Assembly: GCA_036659415.1 (NCBI GenBank)
Contig: JAVXCQ010000013.1
Coordinates: forward strand, 1 to 62,396
Direction: 5' to 3'
Origin: JAVXCQ01 sp036659415
GTDB lineage: Bacteria > Bacillota > Negativicutes > Acidaminococcales > Acidaminococcaceae
Length of the DNA: 62,396 nucleotides
The position numbers and the translations under genes are program-made. The notes beneath the pieces were generated by a model, which searched no databases, was not told the DNA's origin, and saw nothing but the letters and a program-made list of their open reading frames with translations. Positions 8,528-15,480 of this stretch are shown piece by piece (positions within the stretch are counted from its first letter, which is position 1; each line of letters begins with the position of its first letter).

Positions 8528-9593
8528 TAATATTTTCCTCCTCAAGTAATCGTTGTTGTAGTTTTAAGATATTTTCTTGGTAAGGAGCGGTAAAGATACC
8601 GTATTCCGTAATAATGCCTGTAATTAGCTCATTGGGCGTTACATCAAAGGCAGGATTGTAGGCCAGCACCTCCGGCGGAGCCGTAATTGCCCCACAAGCG
8701 TGGCGTACCTCATGCTGGCTACGTTCTTCTATGGGAATCTGCGCACCGTCTGTTAGAGCAAAATCGAAAGTCGTAGATGGTGCGGCAATATAAAAAGGAA
8801 TGCGATGTGCTTTGGCTAGTAAAGCAACACCGTAAGTCCCTATTTTATTGGCAGTATCACCATTAGCGGCAATGCGGTCAGCACCAACGACTACTACATT
8901 GACACCTTTGGTTTTCATCGTCCAGGCGGCCATATTATCAGTAATCAGTGTAGTGGGAATGTTATCTTGTAAAAGTTCCCAGACGGTAAGGCGTGAACCT
9001 TGTAGTAGCGGTCTGGTTTCATCGGCATAAACCATTTTTAGTTTATGGTTAGCGTAAGTTTGCCTAATGACGCCTAAAGCTGTCCCCCACCCGCAAGTGG
9101 CTAAAGCACCAGCATTGCAGTGCGTGAGAACAATGGCGCTTTCTGGCATGACACTTGCGCCATAGGTACCGATTTTTTTATTGGTTAACAGGTCTTGGTC
9201 ATAAATAGCAATAGCTAGCTTTTCTAAGTCTAAATAAATAGCTGGTAAGGTTTGTACAGATTTTAAGGCTAGCGCTCGTGCGTATAATTTATTGATGGCC
9301 CAGGCTAAATTGATAGCAGTGGGTCTGGTAGCAATTAATTCGTCTTTGATGGTGACTAGTGCCGACCAGAAAGTTTGAGATTTCTTGTTGGCGACAAGGA
9401 GCTGTTTAAAGCCTAGCAAAAAACCAAAAGCTGCGGCAGCACCAATAGCAGGTGCCCCTCGTACTTCTAATTTTTTAATGGCCTCACCTACCCGGTGATA
9501 ATCATGACAAATAATTTGCTCAATGGTTATAGGTAGTTTCGTTTGATCTAATAAAAGCAAAGCATCGCCTTGCCAATCCATCGTTTTAATCAT
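8508..9593 (-). CDS. mtnA: Methylthioribose-1-phosphate isomerase
   Basis: MtnA converts 5-methylthioribose-1-phosphate (and, in DHAP-shunt organisms, 5-deoxyribose-1-phosphate) to the ribulose-1-phosphate. C159 in THCNAGALAT and D239 in VGADRIAANGD match the catalytic Cys160/Asp240 pair of the B. subtilis enzyme. RGAPAIG (45-51), DETRP (191-195) and NKIGTYG are the usual family blocks. It starts 17 nt after the phosphorylase gene and overlaps ahcY. No mtnB, mtnC, mtnW or mtnD gene is present, so the ketose product is more likely to go to the class II aldolase two genes on than to the methionine salvage pathway. Confidence 0.95.
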   Translation of the reverse strand: MIKTMDWQGDALLLLDQTKLPITIEQIICHDYHRVGEAIKKLEVRGAPAIGAAAAFGFLLGFKQLLVANKKSQTFWSALVTIKDELIATRPTAINLAWAINKLYARALALKSVQTLPAIYLDLEKLAIAIYDQDLLTNKKIGTYGASVMPESAIVLTHCNAGALATCGWGTALGVIRQTYANHKLKMVYADETRPLLQGSRLTVWELLQDNIPTTLITDNMAAWTMKTKGVNVVVVGADRIAANGDTANKIGTYGVALLAKAHRIPFYIAAPSTTFDFALTDGAQIPIEERSQHEVRHACGAITAPPEVLAYNPAFDVTPNELITGIITEYGIFTAPYQENILKLQQRLLEEENINDNKHD

Positions 9594-9610
9594 ATTGGCA
9601 ACACCTTTAC

Positions 9611-10408
9611 TTAGAGTTTAAAACCGCCAAATTCTTTTAAAGCAGTGGCACAGCTACAAGTAGTGTTTTCATTAGTATTATTCTGAATAAACAGATTGAT
9701 GAGGAGCTCCATTTTCTTGATACTTTCGGTCATAGCAGCTACTACTTCCACATGGGAAAGTGGTGTTGGTGAAATGCCAGCACCCATATTTGTGACAATG
9801 GAAACGTTGGTATAACACATTTCGGCTTCACGAGCTAAGATGGATTCAGGCATATTGGTCATACCTACAACATCACCACCTAGCAGATGAAACATTTTAA
9901 TTTCTGCGGCGCTCTCAAAGCGAGGACCCTCGGTGGTCACATAAGTGCCGGTTTGATGAAAAGGTATATCGGTTGTTTGCAAACAGTTGATAACTTTTTC
10001 CCGCAAACGAGGACAATAAGGCTTGGTAAAATCTACATGGACGACCCCGCGTTCTGGCGTATCATAAAAAGTGCTAATACGGCTTTTGGTAAAGTCTAAA
10101 ACCTGATCGCAGACAACAAAATGGCCGGCTTGCATGGCAGGGTTCAAAGAGCCAACAGCAGTTGTGGCGAAGATTTCTTCCACACCGATGCTTTTGAGCG
10201 CCCAAATATTAGCTCTGTAATTAACTTTGTGCGGGGCTGTTTTGTGCCCTAGGCCATGGCGGGTAATAAAACAAACCTGATTATTAGCGATTTCCCCCAC
10301 AGAACAACTGGTATCACCATAGGGAGTTGTGATTATTTGAGTAGTAAAAGCTTTTAGTGTTTCCGGATTATAAATGCCGGTACCGCCGATAATTGCTATT
10401 TTTCTCAT
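9611..10408 (-). CDS. mtnP: MTAP/PNP-family nucleoside phosphorylase, probable methylthioinosine/deoxyinosine type
   Basis: A 265-residue phosphorylase of the MTAP branch: GGTGIY at 8-13, HKVNYRANIWAL near 60-71, TEGPRFES and GMTNMPE for ribose binding. It releases the purine base from a 5'-modified nucleoside, giving the sugar-1-phosphate. Where human MTAP has the adenine-binding pair Asp220/Asp222, this protein has N207 and G209, as expected for a 6-oxopurine enzyme. With the deaminase gene in the same operon, 5'-methylthioinosine or 5'-deoxyinosine phosphorylase is plausible. A C-terminal CSC motif (251-253) recalls the CxC disulphide of archaeal MTAPII/PNP. An AAGGAG site precedes the ATG. 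Classical MTA specificity cannot be excluded. Confidence 0.88.
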   Translation of the reverse strand: MRKIAIIGGTGIYNPETLKAFTTQIITTPYGDTSCSVGEIANNQVCFITRHGLGHKTAPHKVNYRANIWALKSIGVEEIFATTAVGSLNPAMQAGHFVVCDQVLDFTKSRISTFYDTPERGVVHVDFTKPYCPRLREKVINCLQTTDIPFHQTGTYVTTEGPRFESAAEIKMFHLLGGDVVGMTNMPESILAREAEMCYTNVSIVTNMGAGISPTPLSHVEVVAAMTESIKKMELLINLFIQNNTNENTTCSCATALKEFGGFKL

Positions 10409-10428
10409 AGTTAGGACTCCTTGTGATT

Positions 10429-11070
10429 TTATTTTTTTAAGATATTTAAGACTTCTGGCATTTGGTGAATGACATAATCAGGATTTCCCTGTTGTAACAT
10501 TGTTGGCCAATCAAAACAAGTCCATTTGACAGCGACAGTTGTACAACCAGCTTGCTTGCCACTTTGCAGGTCAAAAGGGCTGTCTCCAACGCAAAGACAC
10601 TCTGTAGGGTCTAACCCTAGCAATTGGGCACCGCGCTGCATAGGTTCAGGATGCGGTTTATGTTGTTTACATTCGTCACAACCAATAATGGCTGTAAAGT
10701 ATTTTTCTAAATTGAAGCAATGCAGACCGCGTTGCGCTAGAGGTGTTTTTTTGGAAGTTACTACAGCAAGCTTAATGCCGTTGGCACATAATTGTTGTAG
10801 GGTTACTTCGATTTGTGGAAAGGGTTTAATTAGTAAGTCGTGATGTTCCAAATTAAATTTTCGATAATAAGTAATGAGCTCGTCTACGCGCTTAGCATCA
10901 AATTGAGCTAAGCACTCACGTAAAGGTAAGCCAAAATAACGAATAATTTCTTCGCGGGTAGCTTCTTTGTGCAAAACATTTTGCAAGGTTTCTTCAAAAG
11001 TTTTGATAATTAGGTCTGTAGTGTTGACCAAAGTGCCGTCTAAGTCGAAAAGTATTCCTTTAAGAAGCAA
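10429..11070 (-). CDS. HAD-superfamily phosphatase (Gph/PpaX-like)
   Basis: A 213-residue haloacid dehalogenase-type hydrolase. Motif I is DLDGTLVNT (nucleophile D9), motif II is VVTSKK, the motif III Lys lies in HKPHPEP, and motif IV is GDSPFDLQSG. The four-helix cap between motifs I and II is that of phosphoglycolate phosphatase and pyrophosphatase PpaX. It begins with TTG at 11070 behind a strong AAGGAGGT site. It is the first gene of the salvage run and ends 20 nt before mtnP, so it may dephosphorylate a sugar phosphate of that pathway, or act as a general phosphoglycolate/pyrophosphate phosphatase. The substrate cannot be read from the sequence. Confidence 0.8.
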   Translation of the reverse strand: MLLKGILFDLDGTLVNTTDLIIKTFEETLQNVLHKEATREEIIRYFGLPLRECLAQFDAKRVDELITYYRKFNLEHHDLLIKPFPQIEVTLQQLCANGIKLAVVTSKKTPLAQRGLHCFNLEKYFTAIIGCDECKQHKPHPEPMQRGAQLLGLDPTECLCVGDSPFDLQSGKQAGCTTVAVKWTCFDWPTMLQQGNPDYVIHQMPEVLNILKK

Positions 11071-11102
11071 GGTTTGACCTCCTTTTAATTAGCCAAATAT
11101 AT

Positions 11103-11131
11103 ACCTTAATGTTAACATAAAAACGTGACAA
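11103..11131 (-). promoter_or_regulatory. Possible promoter of the SAM-salvage operon
   Basis: On the minus strand TTGTCA (11131-11126) is followed after 17 nt by TAAGGT (11108-11103). The -35 is good and the -10 poor. It lies about 35 nt before the TTG start of the HAD gene and after the terminator of the GT2 gene, the right place to drive the long downstream run. A TGTTAACA palindrome lies in the spacer. Confidence 0.4.
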
Positions 11132-11173
11132 ATTAAAGGATTTACGGGGTTTGACTGCTAATTAAAAGTACAA

Positions 11174-11218
11174 AAGCTGTTCCAAAACTGGCAGTTACAG
11201 CCAGTTTGAAACAGCTTA
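11174..11218 (-). terminator. Terminator after the GT2 glycosyltransferase gene
   Basis: Imperfect hairpin (arms 11174-11192 and 11200-11218) followed on the minus strand by a T-rich tail. It separates the psd-pssA-GT2 transcript from the salvage operon. Confidence 0.7.
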
Positions 11219-11244
11219 GTATGCAATTTACCGTTTGACGAGTC

Positions 11245-12531
11245 CTATTTATTATCTTTAGTAAAGATGACTTGCTTAGGCCCCATTTCTGTAGTTTCAG
11301 GAATCAGCACATCCTGAAAGCTAATGCCACGGGTATGGGCAGTGTGACTCCATTCGTGATCATGGCGATGGATAAAACCAAGGACCGTGATGGGAATCCA
11401 ACTATAAATAAAAAGTGGATAAAAAATCAAATAGTACCAAGATTTAAAAGACGCATGAATCTTGGCTAAAACAATCATCGGGAAAATGTATTGCCCAATA
11501 CCAATGACCGTCCATACTTCCCACGGTAAAATGGCATAAAGCACATTGGTATAAAACGGGTAAATAGAATAAATATAGCTGGAAATAACAAAGAAAGTTG
11601 ATAGGATGAGAAAATACGGTTGGAATAAGTGAATAATACCGTCTAGCATGACAATATTATGTTGCTTAATACCTTCTTTAAATAATTTTCCCATATAACG
11701 ACTGGCCACATCAAAATGACCTTGTGCCCAACGTTTTCTTTGTCGCCAGGATTGTTCAAAAGTTAAGGGCTTTTCGTCATAGACAATGGCGTCATGTGCC
11801 CAAGTGGTAGGAATACCTTCCAATAGAGCTTTCATCGTAAATTCCATATCTTCGGTGAGGCAGGTTGCCCCCCAGCCATGTTTACGCAAAATATCCATGG
11901 AGATACACATACCAGTACCACCTAAAACACTAGAAAGACCAATGTTATATTTGGCTAGATGCCAAACATGATTTACCACCCAAAAGGAGATGGAAAAAAC
12001 GCCGGAAACCCAAGTATCATTAGGATTTTTGGAGTCTAAATAGCCTTGAATTAAACGTTCGCCCTGGCAAAGACGACTATTCATTTCTTGAAGGAAATTA
12101 AGATGCACAAGATTATCTGCATCAAAAATAACGACGGCATCGTATTGACGTTCCATACTAAATAGTTTATTGAACATCCATTCCATGGCAAAACCTTTGC
12201 CTTTTTCTGTATCATTAAAACGCTGGTAGACGATAGCTCCGCCCTTAGTAGCAATGGCTGCCGTCTGGTCTTGACAGTTATCAGCAACTACGAAAATATC
12301 ATATAAATTATCCGGATAGTTCAAAAGATGGAGGTTTTCTACCAATTGACCAATGACCTGCTCTTCATTGTGGGCTGCGACAATGACGGCAAAGGTTTTT
12401 TCCGGTGTTAAAATCTTAGTTTCATGTTTTCTGCCAAAAATCCCAAAAAAAGAAATAGTAAAATAATAAATCGTAAAAAATACTATTAAAAGTTGTAAGG
12501 GAATCATAATGAGATCAAAATAACTACTCAT
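11245..12531 (-). CDS. Membrane glycosyltransferase family 2
   Basis: A 428-residue processive-type GT2 enzyme anchored in the cytoplasmic membrane. One membrane segment lies near residues 8-30 and about three more near 300-400, flanking a cytosolic catalytic domain. The domain shows VAAHNEE near 50, FDADN (the DxD-like site) near 137, GGTGM, TEDME, and QRKRWAQGH, which is the Q/R-x-x-RW motif of cellulose/hyaluronan-type synthases. It probably makes or extends an envelope or extracellular polysaccharide; the sugar cannot be predicted. It lies 44 nt after pssA and likely shares its transcript. GGAG precedes the ATG. Confidence 0.82.
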   Translation of the reverse strand: MSSYFDLIMIPLQLLIVFFTIYYFTISFFGIFGRKHETKILTPEKTFAVIVAAHNEEQVIGQLVENLHLLNYPDNLYDIFVVADNCQDQTAAIATKGGAIVYQRFNDTEKGKGFAMEWMFNKLFSMERQYDAVVIFDADNLVHLNFLQEMNSRLCQGERLIQGYLDSKNPNDTWVSGVFSISFWVVNHVWHLAKYNIGLSSVLGGTGMCISMDILRKHGWGATCLTEDMEFTMKALLEGIPTTWAHDAIVYDEKPLTFEQSWRQRKRWAQGHFDVASRYMGKLFKEGIKQHNIVMLDGIIHLFQPYFLILSTFFVISSYIYSIYPFYTNVLYAILPWEVWTVIGIGQYIFPMIVLAKIHASFKSWYYLIFYPLFIYSWIPITVLGFIHRHDHEWSHTAHTRGISFQDVLIPETTEMGPKQVIFTKDNK

Positions 12532-12575
12532 AATTAGGAACTCCTTCGCTATTTAACCGGTTAGAAGTAAATAGA

Positions 12576-13250
12576 TTATTTGTTAAAAACTTTAGTGTAA
12601 ATGAAGTTGATAATACCTGCTAAGGTATAGGTAAACATACAAACAAAGGGCCAACCACTGGGACGCAGATACAGTAAACCCGCTCCGATGACCAAAGCTA
12701 CAACTACCGGCAAGATATACATGGGATTGCCTTTGCCTTTAAAGTCAGGAAATTTCACTTCACTATACATAATATAGGCTACGATGGCAGTAGCAATAGC
12801 TACTGTTACTGCAGAAAACCTATAACCGGAAAGAACGTAGGTTGCAATGACACAACCACCTGCTGGGATTGGCATACCCATAAAATAACCTTTAACAACA
12901 TCGGTGCTAACATTAAAACGTGCTAAACGCATAGCACCACAAATAGTAAAAAAAGCAGCAACTAGCTTGCCTGTTAGGGCTAAATCAATGAGCCCATATT
13001 GGTAAATCAAAATCGCCGGTGCGACACCAAAAGAACCTAAATCACAAAGGGAATCTAATTCTTTGCCAAACTCGCCACTAACGCCAAGCATTCTAGCTGC
13101 ACGTCCATCCAGGGAATCGGCAAGAACGGCTAAGATGATTAAAACAGCGGCTGTATTAAAATTTTTTTCGAAAGTTGCAAAAATAGATAAAATTCCAAAG
13201 GCCAAACTTATAGCACTAATGCTGTTTGGTACCATTCGTCTATAATTCAT
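12576..13250 (-). CDS. pssA: CDP-diacylglycerol-serine O-phosphatidyltransferase
   Basis: PssA makes phosphatidylserine from CDP-diacylglycerol and serine at the membrane. The CDP-alcohol phosphotransferase signature D-G-x2-A-R-x8-G-x3-D-x3-D is complete near residues 47-70. About six hydrophobic helices follow the usual topology of the 224-residue family. GGGAGG lies 10 nt before the ATG. The start overlaps the end of psd by 11 nt, so the two steps of phosphatidylethanolamine synthesis are coupled. Confidence 0.94.
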   Translation of the reverse strand: MNYRRMVPNSISAISLAFGILSIFATFEKNFNTAAVLIILAVLADSLDGRAARMLGVSGEFGKELDSLCDLGSFGVAPAILIYQYGLIDLALTGKLVAAFFTICGAMRLARFNVSTDVVKGYFMGMPIPAGGCVIATYVLSGYRFSAVTVAIATAIVAYIMYSEVKFPDFKGKGNPMYILPVVVALVIGAGLLYLRPSGWPFVCMFTYTLAGIINFIYTKVFNK

Positions 13251-13887
13251 TAGCTTTTAGCCTCCCGATTACAGTAACTCCACCGGTTACGTTATCACCT
13301 TTTTTAACCAGTACTTCTGTAGATTTAGGCATCACTAATTCTGTACTAGAACCAAATTTAATCATACCGTAGCATTGTCCTTGCAACAGTTCGTGACCAA
13401 GAGTAACCCAAGAAACAATGCGTCTAGCTAGTAATCCTGCTACTTGAATCACCAAAATTCTATTTTTGGCATTTTCTAGACCAATGGCATGACGTTCATT
13501 TTTAAAAGAAGCTGATTGCTTGTAAGCAGGAACAAATCCTCCACAAGTATATCTTTGATATTTTATTTCTCCTTGCATCGGACTACGATTGACGTGAACA
13601 TTAAAAACCGATAAAAAAATTGTGACTTTCACTGCCTCTTCATTCAAATACTCATCGTCAAATAATTCTTCAATGGCCATTACTCTCCCATCGGCCGGTG
13701 AATATAATAAACTTTCATCCGGAGGCGTCGGACGCTCTGGATTTCTAAAAAAATATGCAAAAAAGCAGGTTAAGATACCTGGAATTACGGCAATAATTGG
13801 ACCTAAAGTGTACCAGACGATCAGTGTAATGAGAAAAAATATGCCAATAATTATATAACCATCTTTGACTATAACAAATTTACCCAC
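13240..13887 (-). CDS. psd: Phosphatidylserine decarboxylase proenzyme
   Basis: Psd decarboxylates phosphatidylserine to phosphatidylethanolamine with a pyruvoyl group made by self-cleavage. The cleavage site reads FGSS (178-181), a variant of LGST, with the cut expected between G179 and S180. The 215-residue length and one or two N-terminal membrane segments (about 8-45) fit the short, archaeal-like Psd form. HVNRSP near residue 98 is a conserved family block. It starts with GTG at 13887 behind AAGGAAGG. It is the first gene of the psd-pssA-GT2 set. Confidence 0.92.
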   Translation of the reverse strand: MGKFVIVKDGYIIIGIFFLITLIVWYTLGPIIAVIPGILTCFFAYFFRNPERPTPPDESLLYSPADGRVMAIEELFDDEYLNEEAVKVTIFLSVFNVHVNRSPMQGEIKYQRYTCGGFVPAYKQSASFKNERHAIGLENAKNRILVIQVAGLLARRIVSWVTLGHELLQGQCYGMIKFGSSTELVMPKSTEVLVKKGDNVTGGVTVIGRLKANEL

Positions 13888-13938
13888 GCATTAACCTTCC
13901 TTTCTTCAAACTTTATTCTCTATTTGATACCACTAGTA

Positions 13939-13967
13939 ATTATAATCTATGCGTATACCTTTGTCTA
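13939..13967 (-). promoter_or_regulatory. Promoter for psd-pssA-GT2
   Basis: Minus strand TAGACA (13967-13962), 17-nt spacer, TATAAT (13944-13939). The -35 overlaps the last codons of the WecG/TagA gene. The leader to the psd GTG is about 45 nt. Confidence 0.6.
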
Positions 13968-14714
13968 ATGATTTTTGTAACTTTTGTAACTGAGAACTTG
14001 GAAGACAAATTTGGGTAGAGCCATCATTCTGACGAAGCGGCTTGGTTGTTTATATAAGCGAAAAAGCCATTCCAAGGAAGCTTCTTGCATCCATTTAGGG
14101 GCACGTTCCATTTTGCCTGCCAAAACGTCAAAGCTACCACCAATCCCCATATTAATTAAAGTTTGGAGTTTTTCACTATGAGCAATATACCATTTTTCTT
14201 GTTTAGGAGCACCCAAGGCTAAAAATAATATTTGTGCACCGCTTTGATTAATTTCGTCCACAATAGCGGCATCCTCTACATTAGTAAAGTAGCCATCGCG
14301 ACAACCAACAATGCTGGCACCAGGATAATTTATGGCACATTTTGCTTTAGCTACTTCGGCAATACCAGGAGCTCCACCCAAAAAGTATACTTTGTAGTGG
14401 TGTTGTGAGGACAGCTGCATTAATTCTAAGAATAAGTCAAAGCCAGCAACTCGTTCCGGCACGGTATAACCCAGTTTTTTACCTGCCCAGACGGTACCAG
14501 CTCCATCAGGTAAAACCAAATCTGCTGTTTGTAAAATTTCTTTGTACTGGGCATCAGTTTGACACATCATAATAATTTCGGCATTGGCTGTAACGACGAA
14601 GGTAGATGCTGCTGCTTCTAAACGTCGCTTCAAATAAGCAATAACCTCGTGCATTGTATAAGGGTGCACAGGTATATCTAAAATAATGATCGGATCAATT
14701 GGCTTCATGCTCAT
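13965..14714 (-). CDS. WecG/TagA/CpsF-family glycosyltransferase
   Basis: A GT26 enzyme that transfers an N-acetyl-mannosaminuronic acid or N-acetylmannosamine-type sugar onto a lipid-linked GlcNAc in envelope polymer synthesis. Family blocks seen: DGAGTVWAGK near 80-90, ERVAGFD, FLGGAPG, ALGAPKQEKW, and a MGIGGSFDVLAG-x2-RAP stretch. I place the start at the ATG at 14714 (AAAGGTG 5 nt upstream). An ATG at 14729 lies close to the preceding terminator hairpin and lacks a ribosome site. It follows the two-component gene pair, separated by that terminator. Confidence 0.88.
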   Translation of the reverse strand: MSMKPIDPIIILDIPVHPYTMHEVIAYLKRRLEAAASTFVVTANAEIIMMCQTDAQYKEILQTADLVLPDGAGTVWAGKKLGYTVPERVAGFDLFLELMQLSSQHHYKVYFLGGAPGIAEVAKAKCAINYPGASIVGCRDGYFTNVEDAAIVDEINQSGAQILFLALGAPKQEKWYIAHSEKLQTLINMGIGGSFDVLAGKMERAPKWMQEASLEWLFRLYKQPSRFVRMMALPKFVFQVLSYKSYKNH

Positions 14715-14738
14715 TTTAACACCTTTCATAAAGATTAT

Positions 14739-14772
14739 ATACCGACAAACATAGATTTATGTTTGTCGGTAT
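14739..14772 (-). terminator. Terminator after the response-regulator gene
   Basis: Perfect 15-bp stem (14739-14753 with 14758-14772) and a 4-nt loop directly after the stop codon of the response regulator. The tail is A/T-rich without a long T-run. Confidence 0.65.
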
Positions 14773-14775
14773 TAA

Positions 14776-15480
14776 TTATTTCAAATAACTATTAATCAAG
14801 TTAATATTACGATCGATGCATTTGTATTTGTAGACCGGGCGACCAACGCAACCACGATTAAGTTCCAAAATGAGAACGTTTAGTGATTTAAGAAACTCAA
14901 GATATTTGCGAATTGATACGCGAGAGATCCCAACGGAGGCAGAGATTTCCTCGGTGGTAAACATATCATCAAGTTTAATTATTTCTTGCCATACAGTGTG
15001 GAGGGTATTTTTATCCAAACCTTTGGGGATAGTGAGATTACCATCATTGTTTTGTCTGATGATAGTTTTATCCAATTCAGACTGTTCTAAAATATCTTGC
15101 TCCCCTACTAATTCATAGCGATTTTTGTAGTTATTGAGAGCTACACTAAAACGGTCGAATTCAAAAGGTTTAATAATATAATCAAAGGCACCTAGGCGTA
15201 AGGCTGTTTTAATTTTATCTTTGTCGTTAGCCGCCGAAACAATAATGACGTCTGTATCATAGTTTAATTCTCTGATTTTGCTAAGTAACTGCAAGCCGTC
15301 AATACCGGGCATAAAAATATCAAGAATTATTAAATCGTAATTTTTATTTTTTAGTGTCGTTAAAGCATCGTCACTGTTACGTACGGCATCAACCAACTGA
15401 AAGCCATTTAACTGGTTGAGATAATGTTCATGTAATTTGCTAACCATAGGGTCATCTTCAACAACAAGTACTTTGATCAT
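14776..15480 (-). CDS. Response regulator, CitB/DcuR family
   Basis: The receiver domain (about 1-120) has the acidic pair in VEDDPM, the phospho-acceptor Asp in LIILDIFMPG near residue 53, an SAA segment and the Lys of IIKPF. The C-terminal winged helix (TTEEISASVGISRVSIRKYL, near 175-195) is that of CitB/DcuR/MalR regulators of di- and tricarboxylate genes. The start is the ATG at 15480; the preceding TTG is less likely. It overlaps the kinase gene by 23 nt, so they form one system. No target transporter is adjacent. Confidence 0.9.
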   Translation of the reverse strand: MIKVLVVEDDPMVSKLHEHYLNQLNGFQLVDAVRNSDDALTTLKNKNYDLIILDIFMPGIDGLQLLSKIRELNYDTDVIIVSAANDKDKIKTALRLGAFDYIIKPFEFDRFSVALNNYKNRYELVGEQDILEQSELDKTIIRQNNDGNLTIPKGLDKNTLHTVWQEIIKLDDMFTTEEISASVGISRVSIRKYLEFLKSLNVLILELNRGCVGRPVYKYKCIDRNINLINSYLK

